A stretch of 64,000 nt of DNA from Ursus arctos (Eukaryota; Chordata; Mammalia; Carnivora; Ursidae). The notes beneath the pieces were generated by a model that was not told the origin of the DNA, did no database searches, and was given only the letters and a program-made list of their open reading frames with translations. Position numbers and translations under genes: made by a program. The stretch is taken from contig NW_026622897.1 in NCBI RefSeq assembly GCF_023065955.2, positions 5,461,001 through 5,525,000 of the forward strand, read 5' to 3'. Shown here in pieces: positions 1 to 12,300 of the stretch. Within the stretch, counting starts at the first letter, position 1; every line of letters begins with the position of its first letter.

Positions 1-67
1 AAATAATCATAAAACGATCAACAAAATGGCCCTAAGTATATATTTATCAATAATTACTTTAAATGTA

Positions 68-267
68 GGGGTGCCTGGGAGGCTCAGTTGGTTAAGTGTC
101 TGCCTTCTTCTCAGGTCATGATCCCTAAGTCCTGGGATCGAGTCTCGCATCGGGCTCCTTGCTCAGTGGGGAGAGCCTGATTCTACCTCTGTCTGCCTCT
201 CCTCCTGCTTGTGCTCTCTCTCTCTCTTTCTGACAAAATAAATAAAATCTTTAAAAAAGAAAAAAAT
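68..267 (+). mobile_element. Can-SINE (tRNA-Lys derived)
   Basis: Starts GGGGTGCCTGGGAGGCTCAG and ends in an A-rich tail. The target duplication AAATGTA is at 61-67 and 268-274. It is inserted in the L1. Confidence 0.92.
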
Positions 268-1312
268 AAATGTAAATGGGCTAAATGCTCCAATCAAAAG
301 ACACATGGTGGCAGAATGGATAAAAAACAAGGAACCCCCCCCTCCCAAATAAGACCTATCTATATGCTGTCTATAAGACATCACTTCAAACCCACAGACA
401 CATACAGACTGAAAGTAAATACCTGGAAAAAGATATTCCATGCAAACAGAAGTGGAAAAAAAACTGGGGTAGCAATACTTACAGACCAGAGAAGCTAAAT
501 TTTAAAACAAAGACTGTAACACGAGACAAAGAAGGGCATTACATAATGATAACGGGATCAATCCAACAAGATTATATAACAACTGTAAATATCTATGTAC
601 CCAACATAGAAGCACCTAAATATATAAAGTAAATAATAATAGACAAAAAGAGAGAGACAGTAATACTAGGGTACTTAAACACCCCACTAAATCAAGCAAC
701 AGATCATCCAGACAGAAAATCAAAAAGAAACAGTGGCTTTATGTAACACATTAGACTGGATGGACCTAACAGATGTGTATAGAAAATTTCATCCAAACAC
801 AGCAGAATACACATTCTTTTCAAGTGCACATGGAACATTCTCTAAGATTACGTTAGGCCACAAAACAAGTCTCAATAAATTTAAGAATATGAAATCATAT
901 CAAGCATCTTTTCTGACCTCAATGGAATGAAACTAGAAATCAATTACAAGAAAAAAATTGGAAAAGACACAAAGACATGGAGGCTAAATAACATGCTACT
1001 GAAGAACCAATGGGTCAACAAAGAAATCAAGAGGAAATAAAAAAAAGTACATGGACACAAATGAAAATGAAAACACAATCGTCCAAAACCTTTGAGACAG
1101 AGCAAAAACAGTTCTAAGAGGGAAGTTTATAATGATACAGGCATAACTCAAGAAACAAGAAAAATTATCAAAAAACCTAAACTTACACCTAAAGGAACTA
1201 AAAAAAAAAAAAAAAACAAAAACAAAAACCAAACTAAGCCCAAAGCTAGTAAAAGGAAAACAAGAAGATTAGAGTGGAAATAAATAAAATAGAGATTAAA
1301 AGAACAAGAGAA

Positions 1313-1535
1313 GGACACCTGGGTGATTCAGTTGGGTAAGTGTCCAACTCTTGGTTTCAGCTCAGGTCATGATCTCAGGGTCATGAGATCGAGCCCAACA
1401 TTGGACTCCATGCTCAGTGTGGAGTCTACTTGAGATTCTCTCCCTCCCCCTCTGCTCCTTCCTTGCATGCGCACGCGCGCGCACACACACATGCTCTCTC
1501 TCTCAAATACATAAATAAATCTTAAAAAAATAAAA
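1313..1535 (+). mobile_element. Can-SINE
   Basis: Begins GGACACCTGGGTGATTCAG, with a GCGC/CACA dinucleotide run near 1472-1490 and a TAAATAAATCTT tail. It lies between L1 segments that read through once it is removed. Confidence 0.9.
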
Positions 1536-2679
1536 AATAGAAAGGATCAGTGAAACTAAGAGGTGGTTCTGTGAAAAGATAAAATTAACAGACCTCAGTG
1601 AGACCTCAAATAAAATGAGAAAGAAGGAGAAATAATAACTGACACCACATCAAGTACAAAGGATTATAAGAGGATATTATGGAAAATTATATGCTAACAA
1701 ACTGGACAACCTAGAAGAAATGATTAAATTCTTAGAAACATACAATCTTCTGATCTGAATCAGGAAGAAATTGAAAATCTGAACAAATCAATTACAGTAA
1801 TGAAATTGAATCAGTAATCAAAAAGCTCCCAACAAAGTCCTGGATCAAATGACGTCATAGGTGAATTCTACCAAACATTAAAGAAGAGTTAATATCTATT
1901 CTTCTCAAACTACTCCAAAAAAGAGGAGGAGAGAAGAAAACTTCCAAATTCACTTAAGGAGGCCAGTATCACCCTGATACCAAAATCATAGGTTTTACCA
2001 AGAAAACTATAAGCCGGTATCTCTGATGAACGTGGATACAAAAATCCTCAAGAGAATATTAGCAAACTGAATCCAACAACACATTAAAAGACTCATTCAC
2101 CACAATCAAGTAGGTTTATTCCAAGGATACAAGGGTAGTTCAATATTCACGAATCAATCAATGTGATATGTAACTTTAACAAGAGGAAGGACAGAAACCA
2201 CATTATCCTCTCAAAAGATGCAGGTAAAGCATTTGGCAAAATACAGCCCTTCATGATAAAAACTCTCAATGACATAGGTATAGTGGGAACATACTTATAA
2301 AGTTCATATATGAAAATCCCACAGCTAACATCATACTCGGTGAAAAACTGAGAGCTTTTCTTCTAGGATCAGGAACAAGACAAGAATATCCACTCTCACC
2401 ACTTGCATTCGAGACAGTACTGGGAAGTCCTAGCTGCAGCAACCAGACAAGAAAAAGAAATAAAAGGCACCTAAACTGTAAGGAAGAAGTAAAACTGTTA
2501 CTATTTGCAGATGACATGATACTAGATATAGAAAACCAAGAAGACTCCAGCAAAAAACTATTAGAACTTATAAATGAGTTCAGTAAATTACAGGATACAA
2601 AATTAACATACAGAAATTTGTTGTGTTTCTATGCACTAATAACAAAGAACCAGAAAGAGAAATTAAGAAGTCAATCTCA

Positions 2680-2877
2680 GGGGCGCCTGGGTAGCGCAGT
2701 CGTTAAGCGTCTGCCTTCGGCTCAGGGCGTGATCCCAGCTTGCTGGGATCGAGCCCCACATTAGGCTCCTCCGCTGGAAGCCTGCTTCTTCCTCTCCCAC
2801 TCCCCCTGCTTGTGTTCCCTCTCTCGCTGGCTGTCTCTCTGTCACATAAATAAATAAAATCTTTAAAAAAAAAAAAA
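2680..2877 (+). mobile_element. Can-SINE with 15-bp target duplication
   Basis: GGGGCGCCTGGGTAGCGCAG head and poly-A tail. AAGAAGTCAATCTCA flanks it at 2665-2679 and 2878-2892. Confidence 0.95.
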
Positions 2878-4160
2878 AAGAAGTCAATCTCATTCACAAT
2901 TACACTAAATATAATAAAATACCTAGGAATGAACTTAACCAGGAGGTGAAAGACCTGTACTCTGAACACTGTAAGGCACTGAGGAAAGAAATTGAGAACA
3001 CCACAAATAGAAAGATATACCATGCTCACAGATTGTAAGAATATTGTTAAAATGTGCATACTACCCAGAGCAATCTACAGATTTAATGCAATCCCTATCA
3101 AAAACCAATAGCATTTTCCACAAAACCAGAACATATAATCCTAAAATTTGTATGGAACCACAAAAGACCATGAATAGGCAAAGTAATCCTCAGAAAGAAC
3201 TAAGCTGAACGTTTCACAATCCCAGACTCCAAAATATATTACAAAGCTGTAGTAACCAGAACAGTACAGTAATAGCACAAAAATAAACACAAAGATTAAT
3301 GGAACAGGATAGACAGCCCAGAAATTAAACCCATGGTTATATGGTCAATTAATTTGTGACAAAGGAACTAAGAATATACAACAGGGAAAAGACAGTGTCT
3401 TCAATAAATGGTGTTGGAGAAACTGGACATCTACATGCAAAAGAATGAAATGACTGTGTTTCTACACCATACACAAAAATAAGCTCAAAATGGATTACAG
3501 ACCTTTATGTGAGACCTGAAACTATAATATTCCTAGAAGAAAACATAGGTAGTAATCTCTTAAACATCAGTGTTAGCAATGTATTTATGGATATGTCTTC
3601 TCAAGCAAACAAAAGCAAGAATAAACTGGGACTACAGCAAAATAAAAAGCACAGCAAAGGAAACTATCAACAAAACAAAAAGGCAAATCTCCTGAATGGA
3701 AGAAGATATTTGCAAATGATATGATAAAGGATTAATATCCAAAATAAATGAAGAACTTATACAACTCAACAGCAAAAAAACAAATAATCTTATTTTAAAA
3801 TGGACACAAGACCTGGAAGACATTTTTCCAAAGAAGATACACAGATGGCTAACAAACATATAAAAAAATGTTCAACATCACCAATCACCAGGGAAATGTA
3901 AATCAAAACCACAATGAGATACCACCTCACACCCGTTAGAATGGCTAGGATCAAAAAGGTAAGAAATAATGTGTTGACAAGCATGTGGAGAAAAGGGAAT
4001 CCTCATAGATTCTTAGTGGGAGTTTCAACTGGTACAGACACTGTGGAAAACAGTATGGAGGTTCCTCAAAAAATTAAAAATAAAATTATCGTATGACCCA
4101 GTTAACTCACTTACTCAAAGGAAAAAAAACATTAATTTGAAAAGATGTATGCACCCCTAT

Positions 4161-4357
4161 TTTTTAAAAGATTTTATTTATTTATTTGAGGGAGAGCGCA
4201 CGCAAACGAGAGAGCACAAGCAGGCGGAGCAGCAGAGGCAGAGGGAGAAGAAGACTCCCACTGAGCAGGAGCCCCCTGTGGGGCTCGATCTCAGGACCCT
4301 GAGATAATGACCTGAGCTGAAGGCAGCCGCTTAACTGACTCAGCCACCCAGCTGCCT
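4161..4357 (-). mobile_element. Can-SINE
   Basis: Reverse orientation: a T-rich tail first, then the complement of the tRNA-like head. The target duplication CACCCCTAT is at about 4152-4160 and 4359-4367. Confidence 0.92.
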
Positions 4358-4915
4358 ACACCCCTATGTTTACTGCATTATTTATAATGACAAAATATGA
4401 TAAACAGAAACACACACACTAGTATTACTTGGACATAAAAAAGAATGAAATCTTGCCTTTTGTGACAACATGGATGGATGCTGAGAGTCTTATGCTAAGT
4501 GAAATAAGTCAAAGACAAACATTATATAATTTCACTTATATGAGAAATCTAAAAACTGTAAAACAAACAAAAAAATAAAACAGTTTAAATACAGAGAACA
4601 AACTGGTGGTTGCCAGAGGAGAGGTGAATAGGGGGTTGGTCAAAATAGATGAAGGGGATTAAGGAGCACAAACGTTCAGTTATAAAATAAATAAGTCAAG
4701 GATATGAAAACTAGAGCATAGGAAATATAGTTAATAATATCATAATAATGTTGTATGGTGACTATAGTTGTCAGGTTAGCAATGGGCACAGAATTGTCAA
4801 TCAGTATCTTGTGTTCCTGAAACCAATATAACATTGTATGTCTATTCTACTTCAATAATATATTTATAACTTTAAAATATATTTACATTTTATTTTATAA
4901 AATATAAAAAAAAAC

Positions 4916-5450
4916 AGGTTCTTAGAAAATACAGTTTGCCCTAGCTATTCCCCTCCCAGGTATTTCCTGAGAGAAATGAAAACATATGTACCCACAAAGA
5001 CTCACACATGAATGTTCATAGCAGCTTCATTCAGAATGATCCCAAACTGGAAACCAAATGTCCATCAATTGGTGAACGGATAAACAAATTGTGGGATAGC
5101 CATACAATGGAATATTAGTTATTAAAAAAGGAATGAACTACTGGTGTAAGTGACAAGAAGGATGAATCTCAAAAGCATTATGCTAAATGAAAGAAGCTAA
5201 ACCAAAAAGGACTACATATAGAATCATTCTGTTTATATGACATTCTAGTAACTGTAGTGATTCAAAGATCAGTGGTTTCCAGGGGCTTAGGGTGAGGTGA
5301 GTGGACTGACTGCAAAGATGCACAATTTGGGGGTGATGGAAATTATGTCTTGAATGTTATATTTACATGAATGTATACATTTGTCTAAACTCAAACTGAA
5401 CACTCAAAATGGGAAATTATATCTCAAAAATTATATATCAATAAATCTGA
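4916..5450 (+). mobile_element. Older L1 3'-end fragment
   Basis: Text resembling the ORF2 end and 3' UTR of old mammalian L1s appears here (GTCCATCAATTGGTGAACGG, then TGGAATATTAG). It abuts the decayed L1 to its left. Confidence 0.65.
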
Positions 5451-5954
5451 TTTTTTTTCTTAAATATACAGTAGATCCTCTGAATGCTGTTTTTTCTTTT
5501 TTGTTTGTTTTTTTAAATACTCGAGGGTACAAGCCTCTAGTCAATGGGACTATAGACAGATTTTTAAAGACACAGTGTGGTAAGTGGGATGTGAGTAGTG
5601 GCAAAGGATGCTTCTGGGAACGTAGAGTAACTCAGACTTGGAGGGTGTGGGAGACCCAGTAGGTACCTCCACTCCTCTACTCCTCCCTGTGGAAGCTGAA
5701 AGACAGACTTTTGCTTTTCTAGCTTCTTTAGCTAAGGGTGCCCCCGTGACCCAGTTTCATCTCAAGGATGCCTCAGGTGACAAGGGCTGGGGCTTCTGGT
5801 AGGGCTTTGGCTTTCCTGATTAAAGGAGAAATTGTCACATTGACCCTTTCCCTTTTTTAAATGGAAAAAGAGCTCTGCCTGACATGAATGCACAAGTAAA
5901 AAATGCTTCAAGTAAAGAAGAATATCAACCTGAAGATTTTTTGCACCTAAATTA

Positions 5955-5960
5955 TTTATT
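5955..5960 (-). terminator. Candidate polyadenylation signal AATAAA for C11orf65
   Basis: The minus strand reads AATAAA here, about 225 nt past the stop codon. It is the nearest canonical hexamer noticed downstream of the last exon. Whether it is used cannot be seen. Confidence 0.45.
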
Positions 5961-6185
5961 TAAGTGGGATTGTTGGAATACAAGGAGTAATTTCTACATT
6001 TTCCATGACCATTGGATTCAGTCTGATGTCCTATTTCTCTTTAGGCTTCCTTACTTAATTGAGCTACATAGATTCTGTGCCAAGACTATGCAAGTTGTTC
6101 TAGTCAGAATAAACTATCTCTTGACTATGACCAATAGAATCCAGGCTTGAGGGGGTATAGCTCAGAAAAGCAGAATACTTCATAT

Positions 6186-6337
6186 TTATATTCCATAAGT
6201 GGAATCGGGTGTTAATCTAGTAGCATTTGTTTTTTTATAAATATTTCCATCTAAATTATCTTCTGGTGTTCCCATTTTCTCCTCTGATATATCTGCATAG
6301 TCATATCTGTTTTTCCATGGTTGCTCAACTGTGTAAC
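6186..6337 (-). CDS. C11orf65: C11orf65 exon 9 (terminal coding exon), residues 263-312 and stop
   Basis: The acceptor is CATTTCTCTCTAG. The exon opens with GT, completing the Ser263 codon, then reads [17 protein letters not shown] and ends [11 protein letters not shown] with TAA at 6188-6186. The C-terminal LTPDSTYG block is a family hallmark. The last residue is Ile, where I recall Leu in human. The 3' UTR continues to lower coordinates. Confidence 0.94.
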
Positions 6338-9300
6338 CTAGAGAGAAATGACAAATGTTTAGAAGGATGTCGGATATGATAAGGTGTAGACTCATTCAAT
6401 ATGCCTCTACCTACCAGGTGAGGTCTCTTCCACATCCCTTCTTACTACTCTTAGAGCAGATACCTTTATATCCTACTTAACCATAAAGGTCTCAATTTTC
6501 CCAGGTCCTCTACTTTTGACACCATCATTGCATTGTCCCTCTCTGCAACAGGCTCTGCAGGACCTGGGTCTGAGGTCTGATATACTACTAAGCAGCTGTG
6601 TAATTTGGGGCAGGTTACTTACTCTTTCAAAGTCCTCATCTGTAAAATGGAGATAAGAATGGCACATACATAGCTCAAAATTTCTACGAGAATTAAGTGT
6701 GAGGATGCATGTAAACAACCTAACAGTTAGTTAGTTTGGCATTTAGCTGGTGCTCCCTAATGAACTATTAGCCAATAGTTCTTTATGTGTAACTGAAGAG
6801 AAAAGCCTTTTCTCTCCCTAGAGCTAAAAGCTCCACATCTTCTCTGGATTTGACTTCCTCATGCTTCCTGGAGAAAGGGCAAACAGTCTCTCCTCTTCTC
6901 CCACGCCAACAACCTCAGTGTGTGATCTTCCCCTGACCGTACTGACAGGGCAAATCTCCCCGACTTAAAATAATTTTCACTTAATTTTATGCCCCTTCCC
7001 ATTGCCATGCTATAACTTTCCTTCTTTTCACAGTAATATCCTTTAACTCTGTATTTATATTCTCTGCTTCAATTTTTGTATCTGCCATTCCTTTATATTC
7101 TTTTATCTGCCACTGAGAACCTGCTATGTGCTACAAGTTGGGGATTCATATCAAACAGACAAATCCCTGCTGTCAAGTGAAGGTAGTTACCAAAAACTGT
7201 TCTCTAGAAGGCCATCAACTGATTAAACCCCTCAAGTGGAAACCACAGAGCATTTCTGAGAAAGAGGCAAGAGGCGTGATGCAGGGCTGTGGGTGAGGGG
7301 AGAGTGGGACATGATAAGGGTAGAAGGGGAGCTGGAGCCATAGGCCATGACAGAGTTACGACTGTACTCCAAGCGCAATGGGAAACTGTGAGAAACAGCA
7401 CAGGTGCTCGTCGTTAGGAGTGTGGTTTCTAAAGCTAGCCTGCCTCCATTCAAATCCTAGCCGTCACAGAAACTGTGTGACTGTGAGCAAGTAACGTGGT
7501 GCCTGTTCGCTTATCTATAAAATGAACCTTGTCTGAGTTGTGAAATTTAAATGATTTTAGAAAGCACTTTAAGACAGCACTTCCACAAAGTAATTGCTAA
7601 AGAAGAGTTTGTTAAATAAATGTTTTAACTGTACTGATTTAAATCCATAAAAGATCACTATCTATTGTGTGAGTAGTGTCCCAGATGACTGTCCATTTGG
7701 TGGCCATTGGAGAAGCCTGAGGTGGGATGACGGACATGTGGACTGTGGGGGTGGCCATGAGTTGGGAATAAGTAGACAGGTTAAGGAGAATGAGAGCTAA
7801 CATTTATAAAGCACATATTATGTGCTAGGCACTAGTCTAAGCTCTTCACACGTATTATCTCTTATTACCTCACAACAACCTATGAACTAGGTACTACTCT
7901 TTTTCTCATTTTACAGATGAGGAAACTGAGTCAGTAACTTCCCCGGTACCACACAGCCAGTAAACAGTAGAACCAAAAATCAGAACCAGGCAGTCAATTG
8001 TAACCTACTGCCTCTCACTGATGATCATAGGACAGAACCCATACATTCAGATTATATAATACCCATGTTGAGGCTTGGGCTATGTTAGAATTACTGGTAT
8101 TTCTAGGACATGAGAATATGCTTCCTCAATAGGCTATCACTTTCAGCCTCTTGGTACTGTGGACCACTGGAGGGACAAGTGGCACAAAACATAAAAAATA
8201 TTTCTAATGTTAATTTTTTTTTTTTTTAAGTAGGCTCCATGCCCAATATGGGGCTTGAACTCAAAACCTCGAGATCAAGAGTTGCACACTCTAACACCTG
8301 AGCCAGCCAGGCACCCCTATTTCTAACATTCTGAGACATTTATTTTGCTAAGTGAAGTTTGCTCATTAAAAATAATTACTGAGGGGCGCCTGGGTGGCAC
8401 AGCAGTTAAGCGTCTGCCTTCGGCTCAGGGAGTGATCCCGGCGTTATGGGATCAAGCCCCACATCAGGCTCTTCCGCTATGAGCCTGCTTCTTCCTCTCC
8501 CACTCCCCCTGCTTGTGCTCCCTCTCTCGCTGGCTGTCTCTATCTCTGTTGAATAAATAAATAAAATCTTTAAAAAAAATAATTACTGAAACCATAAGAG
8601 AAGCAACTTTTCAAAAGGAGGTTTCATTTTTTTAAGCCATTTTATCCAATCTAAATAAAACAGAAATTTTTCTTCTATTCCCAAATAACAAGCTTACATG
8701 TAAAGGGAAAAATGACTTAGTAAATTCATCTACGTCTATATACCGTGCAGGATGCTGAAACGTTAGGTACTTAGAAATGTGTACGTGTGTGGAATGTGTC
8801 ATTTTGCTCACAAGAATTCCCCATAAAAGTATTGCTAAAAATCACCTACTTTTGAAGTTATCTGAAGAGTTGCTTGTAGCAATTTCCTTCCAGTTGGCAA
8901 TATACCTAAGCACATTATATGGGCATTCATTAAATTGATGTATTAGTAATAAAATGAACCATTAGTACATGTTAGACTACTTCTAAAATTCCACTTTCTC
9001 TATGAAATCTTGGATTGATGGTGACAAATGCACAGGTCCAAATGTTTAATTCTCATGACTTGTCCATCTCCAGCTAGCTGTCATGTATCTAAGGCAACCC
9101 CTAGAACAAGGAGCTGGAGGAGGAATAAAAATGGTGCATCTACCATTTACCCTAGTCGTGCCCTCTGATCTCCCTCCAGCACACCTCTTCTCATGCTATG
9201 CTGTTTCACTCCTGCAACTTCATGTCCTCAGTTCAGTGCAGACTAAGATCTCCGTTAACTCCTCAATTAAAAGCACCAACAGAAAATTCTCTGAGAGAAA

Positions 9301-12300
9301 AAGTCAGGGGAAAACAACAACAACAACAACAAAACACCCTCTCCTTGGTTCTGGATTGTCAGACCTATGGTCTCTGTCATGTCACTGGAAATTTAAAGTG
9401 TGTGCTTTATGATCTTATTAGAGTAACGGTGCTATCTTTGCCATGTCGGGTAAATATAAGAAATTACATTAAAGTCAAGCAGAATTTTAGGGCTGCCACC
9501 TCTGTTCCCTAAACAGAGACTGATTTAGGGAGTGAAAGGCAGCCCAAGAGGTAGAACAGGGAAGAGTAAGGAGTGATGAGCTACAAGGATGAGGCAGCTT
9601 TAAAGAGGCAGGTTTCCTGTGACTTATCCTATTTCACCCCTTTTCCCAAGCCTCCTTAAAATCAGGGAAGGAGCTGGTTGCTCCCAAGAAATCAAGTAAG
9701 GAGTTGGTCCCGAAAGGTGCTGACAAGGGACCTGACAGAGAAAAAAATGAGAATTCTGAATCAGGTAATTCAGAAAAACGGTGTGATTGTTCACGTACTT
9801 ATTTATTCCTTCTGCACTGTTTTTACTCTTGTTGACTGTGTGTTTCTGGGGTTCTGTTATTCTTGTTATTATAGGAAGGTATATATTATCCAACAGTATT
9901 TAATTATAACAAAGTACTGTGTCTAGGTTGGCTCCTTCTTGTCACTACTACCTGTTGTTGCTCTAAGAACTTTATTCTACAGCCTTAAATGGGATGCTGC
10001 TGGGTCACTGCCACGTGAAAAAGACGCAGGAAAACCACAGACAGTGTAAAGCCCCTCTGGGATCTCTTAGTAGACAATTCAATCTTGCTTCACCTTAAAT
10101 TTAGGCAAATTCTGTCTTCAGTGGTCACTCTCCTCAGAGGAGCACTATGAAGTGTTGGATGTCAATTATCCTGCTTTCTTGGATTTATATACTGAAAGGT
10201 TTTCAATCCACTTTCAAGAAACCAAGATAAAGGCTCTTCAATAAATTGTATGCTACCACCTGATAGTCTGGGGCATAAACACATACCATATTTAAGGCTG
10301 ATCGCTAACCTTGCTCTACCTGAGATTAGGACATGAATTTATTTAGTTGCATAAAATTTTTTTTCCCTCATAATGAACATACCCGCTATAACCAATAAGA
10401 AATCCAAGTTTTACAAATAGAAGCAACAATATAATAAGAGTATTACCAAGCTGATCTGTCTTTCTCACAAAGATATTTTTGGAATTTTTTACAGAATAAA
10501 GTGTGTGGAATCTATAGTGAATCCCTCAAAAGTATAAACTTAACATCTTAATGGCCCAGGAAAAGTCCCTGGCCAGAGAAGCCATATAACCACATGTCTT
10601 AGGTATCAAAGAAGCAGCTTCAGACATAGACACTACCCATAACACACATAGGCAGAGAGCTCTCAACAACAGGATTCATGGACTATCAGAAGACTAAGAA
10701 AATCCAGCAGCTGACCACTGAACAGGTTATATCAAAATTCACATGCAGTTTGAAAAATATGAAGACTCCGAAAGAGGAAGATCCATCTTGATAGAGAACA
10801 TGACCCTGAAGCCCAGCAGGATAAATGCCAGCAGCAGTCATAGCAGCCATCACGTGGGTGATTCAATCATGATGCAAGGACTGTTTTACATTCTAAGTGC
10901 CCATGGCAGCATATCTCTGGGTACTGCAGAAGGGCAACAGTACTCATCAGTATCCCTGAGTCCCAGAGTTAAGTTGGCTCTACCTACTCTTCGAAGTAAT
11001 AACAATATTGTTCTCAGTTGATATTGTTGTAATCAGAAGATGCCCACAACTGTTCCCAGTGAAGAGTCCGTCTGTCACACAGTAGCATACAAGCTTTTTG
11101 GGAAGAAATTGGTTTGTATCACTGAACATCAATGTTCAACATATTTAGGTCATTCTAATGTTCTGACTACTGAAAACTGGCCACAGATTTTAGTGGCTAC
11201 CAATTTTCCTGAAGGGAAAAATGTCAGACTCTGAAATTCTCAACAAACAAGGTATCATCAAGACATGTGCAAATATCTAGATGACTACAAAGATCTAATA
11301 GAGAGTAGACTGTGGAGACCATAAATACACTGCAAAAAATGTGCTGATACCAAACGTTTGCCATTAGTAGGGGAAGGTCTTTGCAAGTTTGGTCTTGTCT
11401 GAGATAATCAGTAGCTTGAGCTCAGTAATGTTACTGAAATATTCCCAAATAATCATGCTGGATTCCTTTGAAACTTTTGTTGTCCAGGACTCAACAGAAA
11501 AAGTTAGAATACAAGCATACCACTAAAGAAAACAATTAAACCATAAGGTAAGCAGAATAAGAACTACAAAATCAACCAGAAAAAAAAATGAACAAAATGG
11601 TAATAAGTTCATACCTATCAATAATTACTTTAAATGTAAATCAACTAAATATTCCAATCAAAAGACTCAGGGTGACAGAATGGATAAAAAAACAAGACCC
11701 ATCTATATGCTGCCTATAAGAGATCACTTCAAAATAAAGACACATACAGACTGCTGGTGAAGGCCTGGGAAATGCAAATGGAAGTGGAGAAAAAGCCGGA
11801 GTAGCAATATTTATATCAGACAAAACAGACTTTAACACAAAGACAGTAGCAAGAGACAAAGAATGGCATTACATCATGATGAAGGGATCAATCCAACAAG
11901 AAGATATAACAATTGTAAATATCTCTGCACCCAACACAGAAGCACCTAGCAAATGTTACCAGATATAAAGGGAGAAATACACAGTTATACTATAATACTA
12001 GGGGATTTTAACACTGCATCTATGTCAATGGATAGATTACCCAGACAGAAAAGCAATAAGAAAACAGTGGCTTTGAACAACATATTAGACCAGATGAACC
12101 TAACAGATGTGTACAGAAAATTCCATCCGAATATAGCAGAATACATATTCAAGTACACATGGAACATTCTCTAAGATCACGTTAGGCCAAAAAAACCAGG
12201 CCAGAAAATAAATCTCAATAAATTTAAGACGACTGAAATCACATCAAGCATCTTTTCTGACCACATCAGTATGAAACTAGAACTCAATTAACAAAAAAAC

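Larger units (their letters stand above)
1..4915 (+). mobile_element. Decayed L1 (ORF2 to 3' end), cut off by the window edge
   Basis: The sequence follows a carnivore-type L1 from the endonuclease region through reverse transcriptase to the 3' UTR. Short frames such as the one starting near 733 ([20 protein letters not shown]) are recognisable ORF2 pieces. Many stops and frameshifts make it non-functional. Four SINEs interrupt it. The 3' end, with its GTATGGTGACTATAG-like text, is reached near 4.75-4.9 kb. Confidence 0.85.

Noticed and set aside
163..441. 92-codon minus-strand frame at the left end
   Set aside because: It runs through a SINE and L1 text in reverse; no protein signal.
2703..3059. 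118-codon minus-strand frame
   Set aside because: It crosses the border of a SINE and an L1; composite chance frame.
1..5950. Search for ATM coding exons at the left edge
   Set aside because: ATM should be nearby, but no exon-like segment was recognised; the region is L1 and SINE.
7204..7453. Two overlapping minus-strand frames in the last intron
   Set aside because: They overlap MIR-like text and have no splice sites or recognisable product.
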